Positions 1 through 6,704 of a stretch of 7,551 nt of DNA are shown here, piece by piece. A model generated the notes under the pieces. That model made no database searches. It was not told where the DNA came from and saw only the letters and a list, made by a program, of their open reading frames with translations. This DNA comes from Desulfobacter sp. (lineage in GTDB: Bacteria; Desulfobacterota; Desulfobacteria; Desulfobacterales; Desulfobacteraceae): positions 9,567 through 17,117 of the forward strand of contig JAQYWJ010000025.1 in NCBI GenBank assembly GCA_030145005.1. Direction: 5' to 3'. Numbering within the stretch: position 1 is the stretch's first letter; every line of letters begins with the position of its first letter. A program made the translations under genes and the position numbers.

Positions 1-260
1 ATGTTGCTTATATGAAACCGTTTTCCCAGGATATGGAAAACAGCGATTATATACGTTCCCGGGTAACGGTCAAGCTTCAGCAGGTATATTTAAAAGGCCT
101 GGTGGATTTTCTTGTCAGAGTTGAAACTTCACCCCATGGCGTGTCCGTCATTTCACTGTCCCTGACAAAGTCCGGTGACAAGGGGCGGTTTCTGGATGCA
201 GTAATTGAAACCCAGACCCTGGCGTTAAAAGCAGAAAAAGAAAATGGGAATAGATCTTAG
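1..260 (+). CDS. gspM: Probable T2SS protein M, C-terminal fragment (5' end outside window)
   Basis: The reading frame is open from the left edge (first full codon at 3) to the TAG at 258-260, so the ATG at 12 is probably internal and the real start lies upstream. About 85 residues are visible. They resemble the periplasmic C-terminal ferredoxin-like domain of GspM/PilO proteins: an amphipathic helix (VKLQQVYLKGLVDFLVRVE), then a short-sequence/beta pattern (SPHGVSVISLSLTKSGD) and a final strand (FLDAVIETQTL). Family knowledge: GspM is a bitopic inner-membrane protein that pairs with GspL and links the GspE ATPase to the secretion platform. The genes downstream in the same direction are gspD and gspE, which supports the T2SS assignment, but the fragment itself is weakly diagnostic and could be another PilO-like or GspN-like protein. 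No catalytic residues are expected. Confidence 0.6.
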   Translation, partial: VAYMKPFSQDMENSDYIRSRVTVKLQQVYLKGLVDFLVRVETSPHGVSVISLSLTKSGDKGRFLDAVIETQTLALKAEKENGNRS

Positions 261-310
261 GTTCTGTTTGCTTTTCCGATTATAAAAAAAGATCGTGCTG
301 ATGAATTACC

Positions 311-317
311 AAAGGAG
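311..317 (+). promoter_or_regulatory. Ribosome binding site deciding the gspD start
   Basis: AAAGGAG ends 7 bases before the ATG at 325. The frame is also open back to a GTG at 295 and an ATG at 301, but neither has a comparable Shine-Dalgarno sequence, and starting there would put ten extra residues before the signal peptide. The ATG at 325 is preferred. Confidence 0.75.
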
Positions 318-324
318 AATCTGT

Positions 325-2250
325 ATGTTACTGGACCGGCGTCACGCTTTCACGCGCAAACACATCTGCTTAATCCTTTTGGTGTTGGCACTGTCCGGGC
401 TTTATCCGGTGCAGGCGGCACAAAACCAGGACGCTTCAGAATTTGTGTCCATGGATTTCAATGATGTTGACATCGGTGTGTTCATTAAATTCATCAGCAA
501 ACTGACCCAGAAAAATTTTGTGGTGGACACCAAGGTAAGGGGAAAGGTTACCATTATTTCTCCTGAAAAAATATCCGTGGATGACGCGTACAAGGTATTT
601 GAATCGGTTCTGGATATTTATGGGTTTGCTACGGTTGAAACCGGAAGCGTTATCAAGATTATTCCTGCTGTAGATGCCAGGGGTGACAATGTGGACACCC
701 GTATGGCAATGCATGCTGAACAGACATCAGATAAACTGGTCACCCGGCTCATCCCTTTGACTTACGCAAGTTCCGATGAGCTTAAATCCCTTTTAGCTCC
801 CATGCTTGCAAAGGGCAGTCTCCTTTTATCCCATGCCGACTCAAATATGCTCATTGTTACGGCAACCCTTGCCAGCATTGACCGGCTGCTCAAGTTGATC
901 AAAACCATTGATGTGGAAGGGGTGGGCCGCAAAATTACCATTTTGCCCATCAAATATGCAGATGCCGAAAAAATGGTCACCAGTCTGATCAAAATTTATT
1001 CAGCAAAAACAAAAAAAATTTCAAGAAGAAAAAAAACCAGCAATGATCTTTCTGTGGAGATGGTGGCCGATGAACGGACCAATTCCATTATCCTTTTGGC
1101 CAGTGAACAGGAAAGCGCACAGATTACGGCACTTGTGGACGCTTTAGACAAAGAGGTGCCCAAAGGGGAAGAAAAGATCCGGGTCTATTATCTTGAACAT
1201 GCCACTGCCGAGGACTTAGCCGCTGTACTCCAGGAAATTCCCGAAAAGAGCAGCCGTAATTCAAAAAAGGATGGCCAGAAAAAAGCACCCCTTTTGTCCG
1301 ACGACATCAAAATAACAGCAGACAAAGCCACCAATTCCCTGATTATTATTGCGGATAAAGATGATTATCCGGTGTTGGAAGAGGTTATTAAAAAACTGGA
1401 TGTGCCCAGATCCATGGTCTACATTGAGTGTTTGCTCATGGAGATGAACGCGGAGCGGTCCCTTGATTTCGGCATGGAATGGCAGGCTGAAGGAACGATT
1501 GGCAATAGTGACGTGTTTGGCAGATTCGGCACCTCTGCTTCGGCTTTACAAGATTGGGATAATGTGAGGGAGGTGACGCTGCCCGGCGGTTTTTCCATGG
1601 GTGTCTTCGGTGGAGACTTTAAGGCCATTATCCAGGCATACAAGGAAGATTCAGATGTGAAAATTTTGTCCACCCCCCAGCTTTTGACAACTGAAAACAA
1701 GGAAGCCACCATCACCATTGGCAAAAACGTGGCCTACCAGACCCGGGGCGGTACTGAAGACACTTCCGAGACCAGCTACAATACATACGAATACAAGGAC
1801 GTAGGTATTACCCTGAAAATCACCCCGTCCATCAGCCAGGACCGGCTGGTAAGGCTGGATTTCTATGAGGAAATTACCAAACTGGACACCGCAAACACCA
1901 CCAATGCGGACCGGCCCACCACCTTGAAACGGGAACTTGAAACCACCATTATTGTGGAAGACGGCAATACCGTGGTGATTGGCGGGCTGATTGACGAGAC
2001 TCTGAGCAAGGAAGTGGGCAAGGTGCCTTGTCTGGGTGATATACCTGTTCTGGGTAATGCCTTTAAAAGCCGGTCTTCGGGCAGTGACAGAACCAATCTT
2101 TTTATTTTCCTGAACCCCAGGGTGGTTAAAAATACCCTGGAGGCAAAAGAGATTTATCAGGAAAAAAAGGATAAGATAGATGAACTTCATAAACAGGAAA
2201 TCAAATTGTATGATGAAGATTCGCCCATAAAAAGCATTTTTTTGAATTGA
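325..2250 (+). CDS. gspD: Type II secretion system secretin GspD
   Basis: Outer-membrane secretin, 641 aa from the ATG at 325, expected to form the multimeric channel through which folded periplasmic proteins leave the cell. Residues 1-31 form a Sec signal peptide (basic n-region RRHAFTRKH, hydrophobic LILLVLALSGL, likely cleavage after VQA). The periplasmic part shows N0 (about 40-118), N1 (about 139-198), N2 (about 203-275) and N3 (about 285-360). The secretin domain spans about 365-603 and carries the hallmark VPCLGDIPVLGNAF (567-580) and the terminal strand NLFIFLNPRVV. N2 and N3 contain lysine-rich loops (KTKKISRRKK; SKKDGQKK). After the barrel there is only a short charged tail of about 38 residues ending in IKSIFLN. 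I see no obvious pilotin-binding S-domain and no pilotin gene nearby. The gene lies 64 bases after the gspM-like frame and 1 base before gspE. The domain set and T2SS context make this GspD rather than PilQ. Confidence 0.93.
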   Translation: MLLDRRHAFTRKHICLILLVLALSGLYPVQAAQNQDASEFVSMDFNDVDIGVFIKFISKLTQKNFVVDTKVRGKVTIISPEKISVDDAYKVFESVLDIYGFATVETGSVIKIIPAVDARGDNVDTRMAMHAEQTSDKLVTRLIPLTYASSDELKSLLAPMLAKGSLLLSHADSNMLIVTATLASIDRLLKLIKTIDVEGVGRKITILPIKYADAEKMVTSLIKIYSAKTKKISRRKKTSNDLSVEMVADERTNSIILLASEQESAQITALVDALDKEVPKGEEKIRVYYLEHATAEDLAAVLQEIPEKSSRNSKKDGQKKAPLLSDDIKITADKATNSLIIIADKDDYPVLEEVIKKLDVPRSMVYIECLLMEMNAERSLDFGMEWQAEGTIGNSDVFGRFGTSASALQDWDNVREVTLPGGFSMGVFGGDFKAIIQAYKEDSDVKILSTPQLLTTENKEATITIGKNVAYQTRGGTEDTSETSYNTYEYKDVGITLKITPSISQDRLVRLDFYEEITKLDTANTTNADRPTTLKRELETTIIVEDGNTVVIGGLIDETLSKEVGKVPCLGDIPVLGNAFKSRSSGSDRTNLFIFLNPRVVKNTLEAKEIYQEKKDKIDELHKQEIKLYDEDSPIKSIFLN

Positions 2251-2251
2251 T

Positions 2252-3952
2252 ATGGAAAAAATAATCCAGCAGTTTATTGACAGGCTGGCAACATTTGTCA
2301 CCCTGGACCGTGAACAAAGGGAAAAAATCGAAGCTGCCTGTGCCAAGGACCCGGCACGGATGCCGGAAATGGCCTGTGACACCAAACTTGTGTCCGAATC
2401 CCAGTCCCTGAAAGCGTTAGGGGCGATTTACGGTATTGAATTTCTGGAAGATATCGCTTTTCTTAATCCGGATCTGTCCGTGTCCGAGAAGATTACCCGC
2501 AAGTTTTTGAAAAAAAATCTTATTGTTCCGCTTAAGCCTGAAAACAAACGTCCGGTTATTGCTTTGAATGATCCATCGGATTTAAGCTATGTGGATGAGG
2601 TGGCCATGCATGTCGGCTTTGGGGACTATACCCTGGCTTTGGCCACAAGAGCCCAGATCCTGAGTGCCGTCAATATGATTTTTGATCAGGACGGGCACAA
2701 TGTCCAGAAACTGATGGACGACATTGAAGATGATGAATTCCTCCACATTGAAGACATTGAGCATACCGCAGATCTTTTGGATGACACCAGCGACGCCCCG
2801 GTCATCCGCCTGGTTAATCAGATGATCTCCCAGTCGGTCAAGGCGGGTGCCAGCGATATTCACATTGAACCGTTCCAGGATGAACTCGTTGTCCGGTACC
2901 GCATTGACGGGATTTTGTATCCCATGATGACCCCGCCCAAGATGTTCCAGTCCAGCCTGATTTCCAGGGTTAAGGTCATGGCCAAGATGAATATTGCCGA
3001 AAAGCGGATTCCCCAAGACGGCCGGGCCCAGGTCTGTCTGGGAAACCAGGAAATTGACATGCGTATTTCAACCGTGCCCACCAATTTCGGGGAGCGCCTG
3101 GTTATCCGGCTGTTGAACAAATCCGGATCTTTCATGCAGATTTCAGAATTCGGCCTGTCCCGTGAAAATGAACGGCACCTGCATGATATTTTCCGGCAGA
3201 ACCACGGCATTGTCCTGGTTACAGGTCCCACGGGCAGCGGAAAGACAACCACCCTTTATGCGGGGCTGTCTGAAATCAACACCCCGGACCGGTCTATTAT
3301 CACGGTTGAGGACCCGGTGGAATACAACTTGAAGGGTGTGGGGCAGATCCAGGTCAACCAGAAAACAGGCCTGACATTTGCCCGGGGACTTAGATCCATT
3401 GTTCGCCAGGACCCGGATGTCATCCTCATTGGTGAGATACGTGACATTGAAACGGCTGAAATTGCGATTCAGTCTGCTTTGACCGGGCACCTTGTGTTTT
3501 CCACCCTTCACACCAATGATGCCCCCGGTGCGGTGACCCGTTTGGTGGACCTTGGTGTGGAGCCCTATCTGATCACCTCCTCGGTGAATCATGTGATTGC
3601 CCAGCGTCTTGTCCGGGTGCTCTGCCCCCATTGCCGGGAGGAATTTACTCTCTCCCATGCGGATCTGAGCAGTTTTGAAAGCACAAACGGCCTTTCCCCG
3701 GGGCAGAAGGTGTTCAGACCTAAAGGCTGCTCAAAATGCTTTAACACAGGGTATTTGGGACGCCAGGCCATTATGGAGATTTTGCCCCTGGATGAGGAAT
3801 TGAAATCACTTATCCTGGAAACTTCGGATGCCAATCTGATCAAGGAGGCTGCAATAAAAAAAGGGATGAAAACCCTGCGAGCCGACGGGTTGACCAAGGT
3901 GGCCCAGGGCATCACTTCCCTTGGGGAGGTGTTGCGCGTCACCCAGGAATAA
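2252..3952 (+). CDS. gspE: Type II secretion system assembly ATPase GspE
   Basis: Cytoplasmic AAA-type secretion ATPase, 566 aa, which hydrolyses ATP at the inner-membrane platform to drive pseudopilus assembly. An N-terminal T2SSE_N-type domain (about 45-150) would contact GspL. The core begins near 183 with APVIRLVNQMI and ASDIHIEP. Visible motifs are Walker A GPTGSGKT (325-332), Asp box ITVEDPVEYNL (350-360), Walker B DPDVILIGEIRD (387-398) and His box from TGH (411-413) to LHTND (419-423). A CxxC...CxxC zinc site (C458, C461, C493, C496) is typical of GspE and PilB. All catalytic residues are intact and the length is normal (E. coli-type GspE is about 500 aa; this has a somewhat longer N-terminus). 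The ATG lies one base after the gspD stop with no strong Shine-Dalgarno sequence, so translational coupling to gspD is likely. No gspF follows; the next gene is unrelated. The T2SS context favours GspE over PilB. Confidence 0.93.
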   Translation: MEKIIQQFIDRLATFVTLDREQREKIEAACAKDPARMPEMACDTKLVSESQSLKALGAIYGIEFLEDIAFLNPDLSVSEKITRKFLKKNLIVPLKPENKRPVIALNDPSDLSYVDEVAMHVGFGDYTLALATRAQILSAVNMIFDQDGHNVQKLMDDIEDDEFLHIEDIEHTADLLDDTSDAPVIRLVNQMISQSVKAGASDIHIEPFQDELVVRYRIDGILYPMMTPPKMFQSSLISRVKVMAKMNIAEKRIPQDGRAQVCLGNQEIDMRISTVPTNFGERLVIRLLNKSGSFMQISEFGLSRENERHLHDIFRQNHGIVLVTGPTGSGKTTTLYAGLSEINTPDRSIITVEDPVEYNLKGVGQIQVNQKTGLTFARGLRSIVRQDPDVILIGEIRDIETAEIAIQSALTGHLVFSTLHTNDAPGAVTRLVDLGVEPYLITSSVNHVIAQRLVRVLCPHCREEFTLSHADLSSFESTNGLSPGQKVFRPKGCSKCFNTGYLGRQAIMEILPLDEELKSLILETSDANLIKEAAIKKGMKTLRADGLTKVAQGITSLGEVLRVTQE

Positions 3953-4170
3953 ATTACGATCATCATCATCGTTTTACAGAAATGGCTGCATCGGTCGCGA
4001 CGGGCCGGTTTTCGGGGTACGATCAATGCGATGCCGTTAAAGTATCCCATCTCCTTGAGGTCTGCCGCAGTCCCCCCCTCCCGTCTGTCTGTCCAATCAG
4101 AGGCATAATTACTGTTTAAGATGACCCTTGACACATTTGTAACTTTGGTACGCCGGGATCGACCTTACGC

Positions 4171-4211
4171 GGGTCATGTATCAAGAACATAATTTGTATG
4201 ATATGATACCC
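4171..4211 (+). promoter_or_regulatory. Possible promoter/operator region of the cvfB-like gene
   Basis: Two overlapping TATGAT hexamers (4197-4202 and 4202-4207) are plausible -10 elements, but no good -35 box lies 16-18 bases upstream. A TTGACA exists at 4128-4133 but is too far away. The same bases form an imperfect hairpin: GGGT (4171-4174) with ACCC (4208-4211), CAT with ATG (4203-4205), and ATC with GAT (4200-4202). This could be an operator or chance. Confidence 0.25.
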
Positions 4212-4225
4212 GGATAATCTTCACA

Positions 4226-4233
4226 GAGAGGAA
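4226..4233 (+). promoter_or_regulatory. Ribosome binding site of the cvfB-like gene
   Basis: GAGAGGAA ends 6 bases before the ATG at 4240. This supports that start, and with it the unusual basic N-terminal extension of the protein. Confidence 0.6.
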
Positions 4234-4239
4234 TCTTTA

Positions 4240-5157
4240 ATGCCAGGTAAAAAATCAAAGTTTAAAAATGTATGGAACCAGTCAAAAAAGCATGCAGGAA
4301 AATTCAGTAAACCAGAGATTGAAACCAGTATCAAAATTGGAAGATATAATCGATTAGGTGTTCAAACCAGGTCAGATTTTAGCGTGTATTTAGGCACTGG
4401 AGATGATCGGGTTCTTTTGCCCAATAAATATGTTCCAAAGCGCCTGGCAATTGGCGATTGCCTTGATGTATTTGTGTACACTGACTCAGAAGATCGTCTG
4501 GTGGCAACCACTTTAAAACCTGCAGGTGTGGTGGGTGATTTTGTTTTTTTAATCGCAAAAGATGTTGCCCCTTTTGGAACCTTTATGGATTGGGGGCTGG
4601 AAAAAGATTTGCTGGTGCCCAAAAATGAGCAGCAGGACAGGATGGAGCCTGGGAAAAAATATTTAGTCAAAATCTGCCGGGATGACAGAACACACAGGGT
4701 TTATGGTACGACGAAAATTTCCGCCAACTGTGATAAAAATACCCGGGATCTGAAAGTTGGACAGCAGGTTGACTTAATTGTGCATTCTATTACTAACATT
4801 GGGATAATGGCCGTTGTTGATAATCGATACTATGGGATGATGTACTTAAATGAAACCTATCAAAAATTATTTATTGGAGATACGTGCAAAGGGTATATCA
4901 TGCGGATCCGTGAGGATGGAAAAATTGATCTGAGCATGAAAAAACCCGGGTATTCATCGGTTCCTAAATCTGCGGACGTCATTTTATACCGGTTAAATAA
5001 ATCCGGAGGATTTATCCCTTGCCACGATAAAAGTTCTCCTGAAGAAATCCGTAAGCGGTTTTCCATGAGCAAGAAAGAATTCAAAAGGGCTGTGGGCTCT
5101 TTGTATAAAAAAAGATTGATCGAATTAAAAGACAACGGAATTGGTTTTTTAAAATAA
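4240..5157 (+). CDS. CvfB/YitL-family S1-domain RNA-binding protein
   Basis: 305-aa protein with the CvfB (COG2996-like) architecture. Visible parts are an S1-like domain at about 31-93 (IKIGRYNRLGVQTR, VLLPNKYVP, GDCLDVFVYTDSEDR), a second at about 97-163 (VAPFGTFMDWGLEKDLLVP), a third at about 171-233 (KVGQQVDLIV, YLNETY, KGYIMRIREDGKIDLS) and a C-terminal winged-helix domain at about 241-305 (GGFIPCHDKSSPEEI, FSMSKKEFKRAVGSLYKKRLI). In Firmicutes CvfB binds RNA and affects virulence-factor expression; its role in this group is not known to me, and RNA binding in the cytoplasm is an inference. The first 30 residues are an extra basic segment (MPGKKSKFKNVWNQSKK) before the point where many homologues begin. 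The gene is isolated: 287 bases from gspE and convergent with the protease gene. It is visibly more AT-rich than its neighbours. Confidence 0.85.
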   Translation: MPGKKSKFKNVWNQSKKHAGKFSKPEIETSIKIGRYNRLGVQTRSDFSVYLGTGDDRVLLPNKYVPKRLAIGDCLDVFVYTDSEDRLVATTLKPAGVVGDFVFLIAKDVAPFGTFMDWGLEKDLLVPKNEQQDRMEPGKKYLVKICRDDRTHRVYGTTKISANCDKNTRDLKVGQQVDLIVHSITNIGIMAVVDNRYYGMMYLNETYQKLFIGDTCKGYIMRIREDGKIDLSMKKPGYSSVPKSADVILYRLNKSGGFIPCHDKSSPEEIRKRFSMSKKEFKRAVGSLYKKRLIELKDNGIGFLK

Positions 5158-5159
5158 AA

Positions 5160-5302
5160 CTCGATCATCAAGTTTTTAGGGAATTTGTTCAAATTCAAGG
5201 CGGAAACAATTTTTAACCGGAGGAATATACAACATATTTTGAGGATTAAAAATTTTTTCCAACGCCGAAGTTGGGCAAATTAACAAAAACTTGATCATTG
5301 AG
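5160..5302. repeat. 143-bp long imperfect inverted repeat between convergent genes
   Basis: The outer arms 5160-5177 and 5285-5302 match at 16 of 18 positions when one is reverse-complemented (CTCGATCATCAAGTTTTT against CTCAATGATCAAGTTTTT). Pairing continues inward: AATTTG (5182-5187) with CAAATT (5276-5281), TTC (5194-5196) with GAA (5267-5269), GGCG (5199-5202) with CGCC (5263-5266), and a 13-base arm 5204-5216 with 5246-5258 (12 of 13). The apical loop is about 29 bases (5217-5245) and contains AATAT/ATATT. The structure starts 3 bases after the cvfB-like stop and ends 14 bases before the convergent protease stop. It could act as a bidirectional terminator or mRNA 3'-end stabiliser, or be a copy of a dispersed intergenic repeat or MITE-like element. 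The symmetry is seen directly; the function is inferred. Confidence 0.8.
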
Positions 5303-5316
5303 TAAAACGATAGGCT

Positions 5317-6660
5317 TTATTTAACATAATTCCATGCTTTAAGCCGCTTATACGCATACTGGCTGTACTTATTTGACGCATAATTGATCTCTTTGAGATA
5401 TGCCGCATATTCCCGGGCTGCCGGCTGTTTTTTGCCGGCCATGTCAAGGGCGTAGCCCTGGTAAAAGGTTGTCTGGGGATTTCCCGGCAGCAGCCTGCTG
5501 CATGCAGCAAAGTCCGCATGGGCCTGCATGGGTTTTTTTAAGGCCAGATTGGAAAGTCCTGAAATATAATGTCCCTGGTTTTCCCGGGGGGAAAGTTGTT
5601 TGGCAAGGCCGGCATGGTATGCGGCGTCCTGATTCTTTTTCCTGATCAGCATACATTTGGCCGTCATTACCTGGGCTGTATAATCATTGTCTTTTAATCT
5701 GAGTGCAGACATCAACGAATCCTCGGCCTGGGCATACTGCTCTTTGGCCAGGAATTTATCCGCCTCCTGGAGTTTGGCGATCAGGGTTTTCAGCGACCTT
5801 AAATTCGCTGTGTGGTCCATATACCGGTCGCGGTACAGGCTCAGGGAATGGGTTCCCCGGTATATTCCGCTGTCTCTGTTTCTGGCGGAATCCAACCTTT
5901 CCCGGCTCATGGGATGGGTGGCAAACAGCATCTGGGTTGAATTGGGCTTTGTGGTATTCATTTCGTTGAGCATTTCCATAAGGCCGGTAAACCCTTTGGA
6001 GTTGTATCCGGATCGGGCCATGTACCGGTGCCCTAAGGTATCGGCCTCACGTTCGTTATCCCGTGAGTATTTGGAAAGGAACAGCCCCTGTCCCAGGCCT
6101 CCAAGCTTCTGGGCCCAATCACCCAATCCGGCACCCTGGGTCTCTGCTGCCGCTGAAAGACCAGCCACTATAATGGACGATATCTGTCCTTTGGATTGCT
6201 GTTCGGCCGTATGGCGTGCATTGACATGCCCCAGTTCATGCCCCAGAAGTGAGGCCAGCTCCGCCTCATTGTCAAGCTCCAGTAAAATCCCCCGGGTCAC
6301 GGCGATGGAACCGCCGGGAAAAGCATAGGCGTTTATATAGGTGGCATTGACCACCTGGAAATTATAGGGCATGTCGGGTCGGTGGACCTGGGGCAGCATG
6401 GATTTGCCCACGCCGGCAACATACCGGTTCAGTCCTTTATCCTGGGTTACACCGTAGTCCGAAGAAAATTGAAAGGGCGACTGCTGTTTATCAAGGGATA
6501 TTTCCTGATCCCGGCTCATGAGCATCAATTGCTTTTGCCCGGTGACCGGATCAATGGCGCACCCCTGAAAAAGTCCCGCCCCTGCCAGGGTTACGGCAGT
6601 TGCTGTACAGCCCTGCAAAAAGTCCCGCCGGGTCATTCCGGTGCTTTTAATCTGTTCCAT
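5317..6660 (-). CDS. BepA-like M48 family metalloprotease, exported lipoprotein with C-terminal TPR-like region
   Basis: Zinc metalloprotease of the M48 family, 447 aa from the ATG at 6660-6658, probably acting in the periplasm on envelope proteins. The zinc site is HELGH (141-145) with the third ligand in EREAD (E203, D207); THPMSRERL (248-256) is also typical. The N-terminus has TRRDFLQ (10-16), which fits a Tat-like twin-arginine motif, then a hydrophobic stretch and a lipobox-like LFQGC (C34) followed by AIDPVTGQKQL, a common start for mature M48 lipoproteins. Residues about 290-440 are helical with TPR-like repeats, as in BepA (YfgC), which helps assemble or degrade outer-membrane beta-barrel proteins such as LptD. 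The start is chosen because AGGAGG lies just upstream; earlier in-frame starts (TTG 6708, ATG 6687) lack one. It follows the PilZ gene by 44 bases on the same strand, probably as one transcript. BepA-like function is inferred; LoiP or YcaL-like roles are alternatives. Confidence 0.88.
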   Translation of the reverse strand: MEQIKSTGMTRRDFLQGCTATAVTLAGAGLFQGCAIDPVTGQKQLMLMSRDQEISLDKQQSPFQFSSDYGVTQDKGLNRYVAGVGKSMLPQVHRPDMPYNFQVVNATYINAYAFPGGSIAVTRGILLELDNEAELASLLGHELGHVNARHTAEQQSKGQISSIIVAGLSAAAETQGAGLGDWAQKLGGLGQGLFLSKYSRDNEREADTLGHRYMARSGYNSKGFTGLMEMLNEMNTTKPNSTQMLFATHPMSRERLDSARNRDSGIYRGTHSLSLYRDRYMDHTANLRSLKTLIAKLQEADKFLAKEQYAQAEDSLMSALRLKDNDYTAQVMTAKCMLIRKKNQDAAYHAGLAKQLSPRENQGHYISGLSNLALKKPMQAHADFAACSRLLPGNPQTTFYQGYALDMAGKKQPAAREYAAYLKEINYASNKYSQYAYKRLKAWNYVK

Positions 6661-6663
6661 AAT

Positions 6664-6669
6664 CCTCCT
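6664..6669 (-). promoter_or_regulatory. Shine-Dalgarno of the M48 protease gene
   Basis: On the - strand AGGAGG is followed by ATT and then ATG (6660-6658). A 3-base gap is short, but this is the only strong ribosome binding site near the candidate starts. The next in-frame ATG (6636-6634, directly before TRRDFLQ) has none. Confidence 0.55.
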
Positions 6670-6704
6670 GGGTCTTTTTTTGACCATGGGCCTAACTTCT
6701 TCTA

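Larger units (their letters stand above)
3953..4239. other. Intergenic gap between gspE and the cvfB-like gene
   Basis: This 287-base stretch has no convincing + strand gene and no clear terminator with a T-run after gspE. It contains an 8-base palindrome GTCGCGAC (3994-4001) and GCATCG (3988-3993) mirrored by CGATGC (4029-4034). On the - strand a frame runs from an ATG-type start near 4134 through the gap and on into the antisense of gspE. Its first roughly 60 codons give a protein-like but unrecognised sequence (for example KEMGYFNGIALIVPRKP). The central part looks more GC-rich than the cvfB-like gene that follows. It may be a remnant of a lost gene or just a leader region. Confidence 0.4.

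Noticed and set aside
295..324. GTG at 295 or ATG at 301 as the gspD start
   Set aside because: AAAGGAG at 311-317 points to the ATG at 325, which also gives a clean signal peptide.
1651..2385. 244-codon - strand frame across the gspD/gspE junction
   Set aside because: It is antisense to the well-conserved secretin and GspE coding sequence, and its product looks like reverse-frame translation with no family resemblance.
4128..4156. TTGACA at 4128-4133 as a -35 box
   Set aside because: At 17 bases downstream the sequence is CGCCGG, which is not a -10 element.
5687..6328. 213-codon + strand frame
   Set aside because: Antisense shadow of the M48 protease. The opposite strand carries HELGH and EREAD, and this one has no recognisable motif.
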